Part shown: in pieces, positions 45,084 through 53,465 of the stretch | How positions within the stretch are numbered: the first letter of the stretch is position 1 | Layout: each line of letters starts with the position of its first letter | Assembly (NCBI GenBank): GCA_050299175.1 | Contig: JBNKVM010000030.1 | Coordinates: 124,001-188,000 of the forward strand | Length of the DNA stretch: 64,000 nt | Reading direction: 5' to 3' | Source of the DNA: JAPHTQ01 sp050299175 | GTDB lineage: Bacteria; Pseudomonadota; Gammaproteobacteria; Thiohalomonadales; Thiohalomonadaceae | Notes under the pieces: generated by a model | Told to the model about the DNA's origin: nothing | The model's input: the letters and a program-made list of their open reading frames with translations, nothing else | The model's database searches: none | Program-made: the position numbers and the translations under genes

Positions 45084-45311
45084 TCAGTTCTCTGGCGCCA
45101 TACCGTAAAGCATGGCAACCGTGTAAATGATCGTCAGGCCGATAATCAGGTAACCGACTGCTGGCACCACCTTCACCAACATGATGAAAGCACGCGGCAT
45201 GGTGTGAGAACTGAAGCGTTTGTGCACACTACGCGGATAGTAGACGGCAAAATAGATCCCCACTGCCAGATTGATGAAGATAGAAAGTAGCTCGCCAGTA
45301 CTGATTGCCAT
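45084..45311 (-). CDS. Small two-helix membrane protein
   Basis: A 75-residue protein with two hydrophobic segments (LLSIFINLAVGIYFAVYY, about 8-25, and VVPAVGYLIIGLTIIYTVAML, about 48-68) joined by a basic loop (PRSVHKRFSSHTMP). Its start overlaps the stop of the Rof-like gene by one base and it ends 5 bases before cyaA. No family recognised; operon position is the strongest evidence that it is real. Confidence 0.7.
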   Translation of the reverse strand: MAISTGELLSIFINLAVGIYFAVYYPRSVHKRFSSHTMPRAFIMLVKVVPAVGYLIIGLTIIYTVAMLYGMAPEN

Positions 45312-45571
45312 TACGCCTCCGTCTTGTCCGCCACTGCCGCACGCAGAATACGATCCAGCCTCAGTTGCAGAGTGGAACCGTCCTGCCGTTGTGCAATGAG
45401 GTATTCACATTTATCACGGGTTTCCAGATCCTGCGGCATTACACTCTCCACATGGTCGGTACCGTTCTCATCCTGCCAGTGCAGGCGCAGACGGCGGCGA
45501 TGCATGATCGCCACTTCGTATTCGGAATAGACGCCACAATCGATTGGGGTGTAGTTGTCATCGTCACTCAT
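45311..45571 (-). CDS. rof: Rof-like (YaeO) Rho-binding antiterminator family protein
   Basis: An 86-residue protein starting MSDDDNYTPIDCGVYSEYEVAIMHRR, which resembles the Rof N-terminus (Y-PI-C-Y--LE-A), followed by an Sm-like beta barrel (LRLHWQDENG, CEYLIAQRQDGSTLQLRLDRI). Rof in E. coli inhibits Rho termination. I start at 45571, where GGAGGAAGCACC precedes the ATG and which overlaps the hemW stop (ATGA). The open frame to 45661 lies in hemW. Family call is by pattern and should be treated as probable. Confidence 0.75.
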   Translation of the reverse strand: MSDDDNYTPIDCGVYSEYEVAIMHRRRLRLHWQDENGTDHVESVMPQDLETRDKCEYLIAQRQDGSTLQLRLDRILRAAVADKTEA

Positions 45572-46743
45572 GGTGCTTCCTCCTCCGGCATGAAGAGCTG
45601 TAACAGCTCGTTCAGGTGGTTGCGTCCGCGTTCCGTGGGGACAATGTGCTGAAGCTGCCAATCGAGCAACCCGCGCCGTTGTGCCTCGCGCAGGGACTCC
45701 TCCAGCACCGTTATCGGCAATCCAGTGTGTTCCTGAAACAGTCCGCTGGCAAATCCTTCCACCAGACGCAACGCATTCATCATAAATTCCAGCGCCAGGT
45801 CACCGCGATTCAGGTCGCGCCGCCCGGCGATCACCGCCAGGGTTGCCGCCTGCTCCAGCCAGGCCTGCGGCTGGCGCTGCTTCCATAGTCTCTCCACCCG
45901 ATTTTCAGCGGGATGGGTAATCTTGGCGTGGGCGCCAGGTCCGATCCCCAGATAATCGCCGAAGCGCCAGTAGTTGAGGTTATGGCGGCAGCGCTGTCCT
46001 TCCCGCGCATAGGCGGAGACCTCATATTGACCATAGCCCGCCGCGGCCAGGGTTTCCTGTCCGTGTTGTTGCATCGACCAGAGCAGATCGTCGTCGGGCA
46101 GTAGCGGCGGCTGATGAGCAAAGGCAGTATTAGGTTCGACGGTCAGTTGATACCAGGAGATGTGTGCCGGAGAAAGGGCGATGGCCTGCCGCAGGTCGGC
46201 CTCGGCCTGCGCCTCGTCCTGGCCGGGCAGGCCGAACATCAGGTCGAGATTGAAGTTTTCCAACCCAGCAGCGTGGGCGACCTCGGCGGCACGCAGCGCT
46301 TCGTCGCGACGGTGGATGCGACCGAGGGCCTCCAATTTAACGTCATCGAAGCTCTGCACGCCGATGGAGAGGCGATTGATACCCGCAGCGCGATATTCAG
46401 CAAAGCGCCCCTGCTCCACGGTGCCGGGATTGGCTTCCAGGGTAATTTCGCAGAAGGGAGTCAATCCCAGCAGGGCACGCAAAGAGGAGAGCAGTCGCTC
46501 CAGCCCCTCGGCACTGATCAGGCTCGGGGTGCCACCACCGATGAATACCGATTCGATAGGGCGCCCCCAGACCAGCGGCAGATCCTGTTGCAGGTCGGCC
46601 AACAGCGCATCGATATAGGCAGCCTCGGGAAGTTCGCCGCGCACCTCATGGGAGTTGAAGTCGCAGTAAGGACACTTGCGCACGCACCAGGGAAAATGGA
46701 TGTAGAGCGATAAGGGTAGCGGCGCGGTGAAGTTCAGCAACAC
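45568..46743 (-). CDS. hemW: HemW (radical SAM heme chaperone / HemN-like)
   Basis: A 391-residue radical SAM protein. The cluster motif is CVRKCPYC (C20, C24, C27), preceded by LSLYIHFPW. FIGGGTPSLI, EANPGTVEQGRFAEYRAAGINRLSIGVQSFDD and the HemN C-terminal domain follow. It lacks the N-terminal extra residues of true oxygen-independent coproporphyrinogen oxidase, fitting HemW, now regarded as a heme chaperone. The start is GTG. It lies 10 bases after rdgB. Confidence 0.94.
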   Translation of the reverse strand: MLLNFTAPLPLSLYIHFPWCVRKCPYCDFNSHEVRGELPEAAYIDALLADLQQDLPLVWGRPIESVFIGGGTPSLISAEGLERLLSSLRALLGLTPFCEITLEANPGTVEQGRFAEYRAAGINRLSIGVQSFDDVKLEALGRIHRRDEALRAAEVAHAAGLENFNLDLMFGLPGQDEAQAEADLRQAIALSPAHISWYQLTVEPNTAFAHQPPLLPDDDLLWSMQQHGQETLAAAGYGQYEVSAYAREGQRCRHNLNYWRFGDYLGIGPGAHAKITHPAENRVERLWKQRQPQAWLEQAATLAVIAGRRDLNRGDLALEFMMNALRLVEGFASGLFQEHTGLPITVLEESLREAQRRGLLDWQLQHIVPTERGRNHLNELLQLFMPEEEAP

Positions 46744-46753
46744 GATGGTAGGT

Positions 46754-47341
46754 TCAGCTCAGAGCATAGAGTAAATTCTGCAACGCCTGCCCACGATGGC
46801 TGAGGCGATTCTTCTCTTCCGGGCTGAGTTGGGCAGAGGTGCAACCGTGATCGGGTACGAAAAAGACCGGGTCATAACCGAAGCCGTTATCCCCGACCGG
46901 TTCGTGGGTGATTCGACCTTCCCAGGTGCCCTGGCAGATGATCGGGGTCGGATCGAGGTCGTGCTCCATGTAGACCATCAGACATTGAAAGCGTGCGCTG
47001 CGCTCCGCCTCGGCGACATCCTGAAGTTCCTGCAGCAGCTTTTGCAGATTCATCGTATCGTCCGCGCCCGCTCCAGCATAACGGGCCGAATAGATCCCAG
47101 GTGCGCCAAGCAGGGCATCCACTTCAAGCCCGGAGTCATCGGCAATAGCAGGCAGGCCGGTATGTTTCGCCGCATTACGCGCCTTGAGGATCGCGTTCTC
47201 GACAAAGGTCAGTCCGGTTTCCTCGATCTCCGGCACATTGAAATCACTCTGCGGTACTACCTCGATATCCAGTCCGGCGAGGATCTGATTGATCTCGCGC
47301 ACCTTGCCCTTGTTGCCGCTGGCCAGAACAATCTTTTTCAT
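46754..47341 (-). CDS. rdgB: XTP/dITP diphosphatase
   Basis: A 195-residue Ham1/RdgB protein that hydrolyses non-canonical purine triphosphates. IVLASGNKGKVREINQIL at the N-terminus, ENAILKARNAAKHTGLPAIADDSGLEVDAL, and GFGYDPVFFVP with AQLSPEEKNRLSHRGQAL are all family hallmarks. It starts 2 bases after rph. Confidence 0.97.
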   Translation of the reverse strand: MKKIVLASGNKGKVREINQILAGLDIEVVPQSDFNVPEIEETGLTFVENAILKARNAAKHTGLPAIADDSGLEVDALLGAPGIYSARYAGAGADDTMNLQKLLQELQDVAEAERSARFQCLMVYMEHDLDPTPIICQGTWEGRITHEPVGDNGFGYDPVFFVPDHGCTSAQLSPEEKNRLSHRGQALQNLLYALS

Positions 47342-47343
47342 GA

Positions 47344-48060
47344 TTAATCCTTTAGTGCCTCACGCTGATGTTCGATCAATTCCGCAATACCCTTCTGCGC
47401 CAGATCGAGCATTGCATCCATCTCCTCGCGCCGGAATGCGTGACCCTCAGCGGTTCCCTGCACTTCGATGAAGGCGCCACCGTCGTTCATCACCACGTTC
47501 ATGTCGGTCTCCGCGTTGGAGTCTTCGGCATAATCGAGATCGAGCACCGGGGTACCGTTGTAGATCCCCACCGATACTGAGGCGAGATGACCGTGCAACG
47601 GATCTTTCTTGATCAGTTTCTGTGCCTTGAGGTGCGCCACCGCATCGGCCAGCGCCACATAGGCCCCGGTAATCGAGGCGGTACGGGTACCACCGTCGGC
47701 CTGGATCACGTCACAGTCGAGGGTAATGGTGCGCTCACCCAAGGCTCCCAGGTCAACCACTGCACGCAGGGAACGACCGATCAATCGCTGGATCTCCATG
47801 GTACGCCCGCCCTGCTTGCCCTGCGCCGCTTCACGACCCATTCGATTGCCGGTAGCACGCGGCAACATGCCGTACTCGGCGGTCACCCAACCCTGATCCT
47901 TGCCCTTGAGAAAGCGCGGTACCCGCTCTTCCACCGTAGCATTGCATAACACCTTGGTGTCGCCGAATTCGACCAGCACCGAACCCTCGGCGTGTTTGGT
48001 GTAGTGACGGGTAATACGGATAGAGCGCAGCTCATCGGGCTGCCTGCCGCTGGGGCGCAT
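47344..48060 (-). CDS. rph: RNase PH
   Basis: A 238-residue phosphate-dependent 3' exoribonuclease trimming tRNA ends. It starts MRPSGRQPDELRSIRITRHYTKHAEGSVLVEFGDTKVLC, with RFLKGKDQGWVTAEYGMLPRAT, and DCDVIQADGGTRTASITGAYVAL. I start at 48060, which gives the standard length; the frame is open to 48165 but the extra residues are unconserved in appearance and run into repeat copy C. First gene of the rph-to-cyaA operon. Confidence 0.97.
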   Translation of the reverse strand: MRPSGRQPDELRSIRITRHYTKHAEGSVLVEFGDTKVLCNATVEERVPRFLKGKDQGWVTAEYGMLPRATGNRMGREAAQGKQGGRTMEIQRLIGRSLRAVVDLGALGERTITLDCDVIQADGGTRTASITGAYVALADAVAHLKAQKLIKKDPLHGHLASVSVGIYNGTPVLDLDYAEDSNAETDMNVVMNDGGAFIEVQGTAEGHAFRREEMDAMLDLAQKGIAELIEHQREALKD

Positions 48061-48152
48061 GGGAACCTGCCTTGTTTGAGTCAGTAGAATGGCGGGTATT
48101 GTAGCGAAGTGGTGTGTGCTGGTGCGAATGGATATCTGTCGAAGCAAATTAA

Positions 48153-48318
48153 GAAGCAGTCTCAAAATTAGGATTCGTGCCTGGAGACAAGGTGCCCCGC
48201 AGGTAATGCCCTTGGGTGCGCAGAGTCTGCGAGGAGCGCAGTTTACCGGTAGTAAATGAGCACCGGAGCAGGTTTTGCAACACAGTATCCGGGCGCGAAG
48301 ACTATTTTGAGTCGCTTC
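48153..48318. repeat. ERIC-like intergenic palindromic element, copy C (with insertion)
   Basis: Begins GAAGCAGTCTCAAAATT and ends ATTTTGAGTCGCTTC. The core shared with copies A and D is near identical. It carries about 28 extra bases (around 48191-48219, CCCCGCAGGTAATGCCCTTG and on) after GGAGACAAGG. It lies between rph and the small CxC gene and touches that gene's stop codon. Confidence 0.87.
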
Positions 48319-48506
48319 TAGCGACGGTCGTAGACGGCCATCACCGCCCTCAACTCCTCCAACACCATCTGCCGCTCTTCCTCGGTGAGGGTCTCGACCT
48401 GGGGTACCACTACCCCGTTCTCCATCGCGGTAATCGTGGCGCGTACTGCGTCACAACCGCATTGGCAGAGGGCGTCGATGCACTGGCTGAGCTGCTCGCT
48501 ATTCAT
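48318..48506 (-). CDS. Small hypothetical protein with CxCGC motif
   Basis: A 62-residue ORF (start MNSEQLSQCIDALCQCGCDAV) with a Cys-rich helix region (C9, C14, C16, C18), then a Val/Pro turn and an acidic amphipathic helix (VETLTEEERQMVLEELRAVM). Its stop codon is formed at the end of repeat copy C. The amino-acid pattern looks like a real folded small protein, but I know no family and no strong ribosome site decides the case. Confidence 0.5.
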   Translation of the reverse strand: MNSEQLSQCIDALCQCGCDAVRATITAMENGVVVPQVETLTEEERQMVLEELRAVMAVYDRR

Positions 48507-48534
48507 GGCTGGATACTTGGAATTGGGAAATGAA

Positions 48535-48610
48535 TGGTGGCCGGGGACGGAATCGAACCGCCGACACGGGGATTTTCAATCCCCTGCTCTACCAACTGAG
48601 CTACCCGGCC
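48535..48610 (-). tRNA. tRNA-Phe (GAA)
   Basis: A 76-nt cloverleaf on the minus strand. The acceptor GGCCGGG pairs with CCCGGCC; D arm GCTC/GAGC; anticodon stem GGGGA/TCCCC with loop TTGAAAA (anticodon GAA); T arm GGTTCGATTCC; discriminator A; CCA encoded (48535-48537 on the plus strand reads TGG). Confidence 0.97.
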
Positions 48611-48696
48611 TTTTTGTGTCATTGGGCCATACCTGGCCCTGAAAGGCCGCTCATTTAAGCGTTTGCGGCCTCGGAAGTCAAGACGTTGTCAGGAAG

Positions 48697-48715
48697 AACC
48701 CGCTCGAAACGGGTT
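48697..48715 (-). terminator. Possible weak terminator after yggX
   Basis: AACCCG/CGGGTT forms a 6-bp stem with a 7-base loop, touching the yggX stop; on the minus strand only CTTCCTGAC follows. Weak. Confidence 0.3.
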
Positions 48716-48993
48716 CAGGACTTGGGAGGGGTATAACCTTCCGGTGCGCTTTCGCCCTCACCTTCACCGAAGAGGAAAGCGACCATCGCGTTTTCCAGCA
48801 TCTTGCGATGATTGGGATCGATGGGCGTCAGACGATACTCGTTGATCATCATGGTCTGCTGGCGCAGCCACAACTGCCAGGCTTCCTTGGAGATATTGTC
48901 GTAAATACGTTTGCCCAGCTCGCCGGGATAGGGTTGACGTTCCAGACCTTCGGCCTCTGTACCCAGCTTTGCGCATTGAACCATGCGGGTCAT
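48715..48993 (-). CDS. yggX: Fe(II) trafficking / oxidative protection protein YggX
   Basis: A 92-residue protein: MVQCAKLGTEAEGLERQPYPGELGKRIY with the conserved Cys, and the family core SKEAWQLWLRQQTMMINEYRL and NHRKMLENAM. YggX helps protect iron-sulfur proteins and is routinely cotranscribed with mutY, whose product carries a 4Fe-4S cluster; here it starts 3 bases after the mutY stop. Confidence 0.96.
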   Translation of the reverse strand: MTRMVQCAKLGTEAEGLERQPYPGELGKRIYDNISKEAWQLWLRQQTMMINEYRLTPIDPNHRKMLENAMVAFLFGEGEGESAPEGYTPPKS

Positions 48994-48996
48994 CGT

Positions 48997-50055
48997 TTAC
49001 TCCTCGTTGAGATGTTTTAGCCTGCCCAGCAATTTCTTCACCGGTGTGGGCAGTCCCAATTGTGCAAAAGAGCGGCTTTTATACCAGACCATGCCGGTCG
49101 GTTCCATCACCTGCCCATTGCTTAAGTCTTTTACCCGGCAGTGTCGAGATTGTATATCCAGTTGAAAATGACTGAAGGTGTGCAGTAATGGCGACCACTC
49201 CTCACACCCGTCTAGTTCCAAGCCAAATTGTTCGCGGCACCAACGGGTAATATCTTCATCATGTGGGCACTCAGGGAGTGACCAAAGCCCTCCCCAGATT
49301 CCCGCTGGGGGTCGCTGCTGCAACAACAGCTCCCCCCGACTATTCTCCAGCAGGAGCATCTGTGTCTGCTTCAACGGCAACGCCTTGCGTGGTTTCCTGC
49401 CAGGGAATTCGGCAATCCTTTCCTGCTTTCGTGCCTGACATTCTTTGCCTACGGGGCACTCATCACAACGGGGTTTACTACGGGTACAGAGCGTTGCTCC
49501 CAGATCCATAATCGCCTGGGTGTAATCAGCAGTGCGCTTTTTCGGTGTCGCCGCTTCGGCAAGTTGCCATAACTGTTGTTCAACCTCTCGCTGTCCCGGC
49601 CATCCCTCCACTACATGAAAGCGGCTCAACACCCGTTTAACGTTACCGTCGAGGATTGGATAGTGCTGGTCGCAGGCGAGCGAAAGAATCGCACCGGCAG
49701 TGGATCGCCCAATACCCGGTAACTCAACCACCGTGTCGAACTGTTGTGGAAATTTACCGCTATGTTGATCGCGGATGATCTGCGCTGCCTTGTGCAGGTT
49801 ACGGGCGCGACTGTAGTAACCCAGTCCACTCCAGTGCGCTAACACCTCATCCAACGAGGCATCGGCCAGTTTTTTCGCCGAAGGAAAACTGGCCATGAAA
49901 CGTTTGAAATAGGGAATAACGGTAGCAACCTGGGTCTGCTGCAACATCACCTCAGAGACCCACACCCGATAGGGTGTGGGCTTTTTCTGCCAGGGAAGAT
50001 CGTGACGTCCATGTCTGTCATACCATGCCAAAAGACGATGGGCGAAGCTATTCAT
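48997..50055 (-). CDS. mutY: A/G-specific adenine glycosylase
   Basis: A 352-residue base-excision enzyme removing A mispaired with 8-oxoG. Visible: WYDRHGRHDLPWQ at the N-terminus, EVMLQQTQVATV, HhH-GPD LPGIGRSTAGAI with catalytic Asp in YPILDGNVKRVL (about 137-148), and four cluster cysteines in CTRSKPRCDECPVGKEC spaced 6-2-5. A C-terminal NUDIX-like 8-oxoG recognition domain ends the protein. It lies between asmA and yggX on one strand. Confidence 0.96.
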   Translation of the reverse strand: MNSFAHRLLAWYDRHGRHDLPWQKKPTPYRVWVSEVMLQQTQVATVIPYFKRFMASFPSAKKLADASLDEVLAHWSGLGYYSRARNLHKAAQIIRDQHSGKFPQQFDTVVELPGIGRSTAGAILSLACDQHYPILDGNVKRVLSRFHVVEGWPGQREVEQQLWQLAEAATPKKRTADYTQAIMDLGATLCTRSKPRCDECPVGKECQARKQERIAEFPGRKPRKALPLKQTQMLLLENSRGELLLQQRPPAGIWGGLWSLPECPHDEDITRWCREQFGLELDGCEEWSPLLHTFSHFQLDIQSRHCRVKDLSNGQVMEPTGMVWYKSRSFAQLGLPTPVKKLLGRLKHLNEE

Positions 50056-50062
50056 TCGTTCG

Positions 50063-52405
50063 TTAAAATTTTATTTTGAGTGCATCTTCAAGTTTCTTTT
50101 TCAGATCTTCTTCCAGCTTTTTCTTCTCTTTGTCGACAGCCTTGTTCACCTCTTTTTGCGCCCGCTCGCGCAACACCGACTCCACATCAACCCCGATACT
50201 GGGGTCGCTGAACTTGCCCTTGATGGTGATCGGGATCATCGTCCCTTTCAATTCGCCGATACTCTGATTAGCGGCATCCTGAAGATTACCCACAACGATC
50301 GTCTCCAGACGCATGTCGAGTTTTTCCTTCACCAGATCGGCAGACCCTTTACCCTTCACCTGGAACAGTGGTGAACGGGCGTAAAGATCTTTGGTATTCA
50401 CCACACCATTCTTCGCGGTGAAGCTGCCTTTAAGATCGGCGAAGTCAGTATCCTTACTCTCTTCTTTCGGTTCCGGTAGTTTTTTCACCTTGGCGTAGGC
50501 AACACGAATTTGGTGGCCGATATTGATGCCCTTCACTTGCCCCTTCTCAAAATTAAAACTCCCGTTACCAGTGAGACTCTTACGAATAGCCATCGGGTCG
50601 ATGCCACTGGCACTCATCTTCGCCACCATGTTGGCCTTACCCGTCACATAGTCTTTGCCCATGAAATCTTTGAGTAACGGACCTGCCTGCACCCCGCTGA
50701 GTTTTTCATTCATCGACAGGCGTGGTGTTTTACCAGTGACATCGAAACCGAGATCACCAGCGTAGCTGCCCTGATAGAGCTTGGCACCCAACGGATTGAC
50801 GCGGAACTTGCCCTTGGCCGCACGCAGCGTGGCAACGATGTCCGTGGTGTTGAGATTCATGACCTTGACCTTACCCACCTTGAAGCTGCCGTCGATATCG
50901 AGGCTACGTAACAGCTTCAGTGGCAGCGTCGTCGCAGCAGCTGCGGTAGCGGTAGCAGGCGTTGCTTTCGCTGCAGGTTTATCGCTGGGAGGTGGCAGGT
51001 AACGATCGGCATCGATACCGTCCAGCGCCAACTGGTAACGGATCACCGGTGCCTTGAAGTTTTTCACCGAGGCGTTGCCGCTGAGGTTGGTATTATCCAG
51101 TTGCAGTTTCAACTTGCTTAACGCCGCATGGTTCAAACCGGCATCAAAATCGGTAGACAACTTTGCCTTACCCATCACCGACGGATCGGCCATTTCGGGT
51201 AACGCAACACCCACGTTCTTCAGCAACAGCCGCGGCACAAACTCGCCACTGGCAAGGTCACCGCTAAAACTGGGATTATCGATGATCTGTTTGCCATCCA
51301 CCCGGGCGGTTAATTCCAGCCCCATCACATTGAGTTTGAGCGGCAACAGTTTCAATGTCTGCGCCTTACCCAGATCGACGCGGAAGTCGGCATTGACCAT
51401 CCCCCCTTTGAGCGCTTCGCGATTCAGTTCCGGCGGCAGAGCCACCACACCGCTCAACGCCTGTGGATCAGCCAGAACCAGCTTCACCTGCCCCTCAGCC
51501 GCCGGTTGCGCCAGGATGCGGTTTGCCGAAACATTGCCATCCAGGGTCACGCCCATCCCTTTGAGCAACAGTCCCTTGATGCTGGCGGTCTGCTGTTTCA
51601 GATCGGCCGCCACATTACCGTCGAGGGTCAGCGCTGCCTTGCCACCGGGGATCACCTTGCCACTGGCATCCAGCGCCAGTGAGAGATCATCGAGTCGGTA
51701 ACGTTCCTGATTGATATCCAGGCCGATCACGGTTTTCAGATCGATGTTCGCCTTAGCCGCGGGATTACTGCTCTCCACCTTGCCGTTAATCGCCAGGGGG
51801 AAAGGCTTTTCCAGACTGATGGCACCGCTGCTCAGGTTAAAGTCGCTAAGGACCACCCGCTGCTTGGCCATATCATCCTGCCACACCACCCGAGCATCAC
51901 TGATTTCGACCCCGCCGATGGCCAGCGCCGCCAGCTTCTGTCCAGGGGCCGCAGCGGGTTTACTCCCGGCAGCAGGCTTCTCCTCCGCGGGTTTGGCCTT
52001 GCCCTTGCCCGCCAGATCATCCCAATTGGAACGACCGTCAGCCCGACGAGCCAACTGCAGTTCCAGGCCACGCAGCACAACCTTATCCATCTCCACCTTG
52101 CCGGAGAGCAGAGGCAAAATCTTCACCCGGGCATCGGCACCGCCAATACGGGCAAAGGGCTCCGCGCCGAAACCCCTGGCATTACCCAGCTCCAGCTTGC
52201 CCAGTTCCAGTCCCAGCCAGGGGAAAAAAGAGAGACGGATATCCCCCTCGATCTTGAATTCCCGGCCGGTGGACTGTTTCACCTTGTCGGCAATTTCGCC
52301 GCGATAGTCATTAGGGTCCAGCAATAGACTGGCCGTCACCACCGCCGCCAAAACCAGCCCCAGCACCACACCGGCGCCCACCGCAATCCATTTCAATACC
52401 TTCAT
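50063..52405 (-). CDS. asmA: AsmA-family outer-membrane biogenesis protein
   Basis: A 780-residue protein. It has an N-terminal membrane anchor (VLKWIAVGAGVVLGLVLAAVVTASLL), then the AsmA start signature LLDPNDYRGEIADKVKQSTGREFKIEGDIRLSFFPWLGLELGKLELGNA, a long periplasmic beta-rich bridge-like region, Ala/Pro/Lys low-complexity linkers (about 140-160 and 480-500), the conserved C-terminal AsmA_2 part (GNGSFNFEKGQVKGINIG), and a Lys/Glu-rich tail. AsmA-like proteins are thought to carry phospholipids between membranes. I start at 52405, behind GGAGGCAGCC. Confidence 0.94.
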   Translation of the reverse strand: MKVLKWIAVGAGVVLGLVLAAVVTASLLLDPNDYRGEIADKVKQSTGREFKIEGDIRLSFFPWLGLELGKLELGNARGFGAEPFARIGGADARVKILPLLSGKVEMDKVVLRGLELQLARRADGRSNWDDLAGKGKAKPAEEKPAAGSKPAAAPGQKLAALAIGGVEISDARVVWQDDMAKQRVVLSDFNLSSGAISLEKPFPLAINGKVESSNPAAKANIDLKTVIGLDINQERYRLDDLSLALDASGKVIPGGKAALTLDGNVAADLKQQTASIKGLLLKGMGVTLDGNVSANRILAQPAAEGQVKLVLADPQALSGVVALPPELNREALKGGMVNADFRVDLGKAQTLKLLPLKLNVMGLELTARVDGKQIIDNPSFSGDLASGEFVPRLLLKNVGVALPEMADPSVMGKAKLSTDFDAGLNHAALSKLKLQLDNTNLSGNASVKNFKAPVIRYQLALDGIDADRYLPPPSDKPAAKATPATATAAAATTLPLKLLRSLDIDGSFKVGKVKVMNLNTTDIVATLRAAKGKFRVNPLGAKLYQGSYAGDLGFDVTGKTPRLSMNEKLSGVQAGPLLKDFMGKDYVTGKANMVAKMSASGIDPMAIRKSLTGNGSFNFEKGQVKGINIGHQIRVAYAKVKKLPEPKEESKDTDFADLKGSFTAKNGVVNTKDLYARSPLFQVKGKGSADLVKEKLDMRLETIVVGNLQDAANQSIGELKGTMIPITIKGKFSDPSIGVDVESVLRERAQKEVNKAVDKEKKKLEEDLKKKLEDALKIKF

Positions 52406-52456
52406 TGGCTGCCTCCATAATTCCCCTACAAATAGTGGGAACTCCGTCACAAACCC

Positions 52457-52485
52457 TTAACAAAAATCGGGAAAAGTGCTAGTCT
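52457..52485 (+). promoter_or_regulatory. Probable promoter of the ODP-like gene
   Basis: TTAACA (52457-52462), a 17-base spacer, and extended -10 TGC-TAGTCT (52477-52485). The expected leader is about 100 bases with no obvious ORF. Confidence 0.45.
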
Positions 52486-52591
52486 ACACGGCCATTTTCC
52501 ATCGTTTCAGCACGGGCTCCAAATTAATACTTGCCAACACTAGAGAGCCTGGCTGGTTATTTTAGTAAAACTATTATTTCGGGATGCCACT

Positions 52592-53389
52592 ATGTCCATT
52601 ACCCTCTTTGATAACGGCCACCATAAGTGTATTGCCTTTAACGATTTGGTCCGCGATGACAAGGAAAACAACTCCAGCACCGGCGAGACCGTACAGGCCA
52701 ACCAGTTCCTTATCGTTAATAACGAACACGCCGCGCTGATCGACCCGGGCGGTAACCTGACCTACACCCGCCTGTTCCTGGGCATCAGCGAATACGTCTT
52801 CCCCAAGAATCTGGACTTCGTCATCGCCTCGCACCAGGACCCGGATATCGTCGCCTCACTGAACAAGTGGCTGGTCGGCACCAGCGCCAAGGTTGTCGTA
52901 CCTGAGCTGTGGAAACGCTTCGTTCCCCACTTCTGCTCGCCCGGTGCAACCAAAGGCCGCCTGGTCGGCATCCCGGATCAGGGCATGGACGTCGAAATCG
53001 GCGGCGCCGCCTTCAAGGCCCTGCCTGCCCACTTCCTCCACTCCGAGGGTAACTTCCACTTCTACGACCCGATCAGCAAGATTCTGTTCAGTGGTGACGT
53101 GGGTACCTCGGGTGTACCGGAACACGAGTGCGGCATGCCGGTCAAGGACTTCGATGCCCATATTCCGAAGATGCTCGGCTTCCACCGCCGTTACATGAAC
53201 GGTAACAAGGTTTGCCGTTTCTGGGTCAACATGATCCGTACCCTCGACGTACAGATGATTGTGCCGCAACACGGCGCACGCTTCGAAGGCAAGGATGTTG
53301 GCAAGTTCCTCGACTGGTTCGAAAACCTCCAGTGCGGTACCGACCTGCTGACCCAGCGCAACTTCGAAGTACCTGGTAAGGCTGCCTGA
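52592..53389 (+). CDS. ODP-type metallo-beta-lactamase-fold diiron protein
   Basis: A 265-residue cytoplasmic protein of the flavodiiron-like beta-lactamase fold without the flavodoxin domain. The metal region SHQDPDIVASLNKWL (about 78-92) replaces the HxHxDH of hydrolases, a feature of the oxygen-binding diiron proteins (ODP) related to FprA. Further ligands are expected in PAHFLHSEGNFHFYD, LFSGDVGTSG and MIVPQHGARFEG. Known ODPs bind oxygen and act as sensors beside signalling genes; here it is monocistronic, with its own promoter and terminator, so the partner is unclear. Confidence 0.82.
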   Translation: MSITLFDNGHHKCIAFNDLVRDDKENNSSTGETVQANQFLIVNNEHAALIDPGGNLTYTRLFLGISEYVFPKNLDFVIASHQDPDIVASLNKWLVGTSAKVVVPELWKRFVPHFCSPGATKGRLVGIPDQGMDVEIGGAAFKALPAHFLHSEGNFHFYDPISKILFSGDVGTSGVPEHECGMPVKDFDAHIPKMLGFHRRYMNGNKVCRFWVNMIRTLDVQMIVPQHGARFEGKDVGKFLDWFENLQCGTDLLTQRNFEVPGKAA

Positions 53390-53411
53390 GAAAACGAGTA
53401 AGCATTAACAA

Positions 53412-53440
53412 AAAAGCCCGCCAATTGGCGGGCTTTTTTT
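53412..53440 (+). terminator. Rho-independent terminator after the ODP-like gene
   Basis: AAAAGCCCGCC and GGCGGGCTTTT form an 11-bp perfect stem with an AATT loop, followed by more T. The A-rich left side could also work for the opposite strand. Confidence 0.93.
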
Positions 53441-53465
53441 CCTGGGTATGAAGTGATGGGACTAC

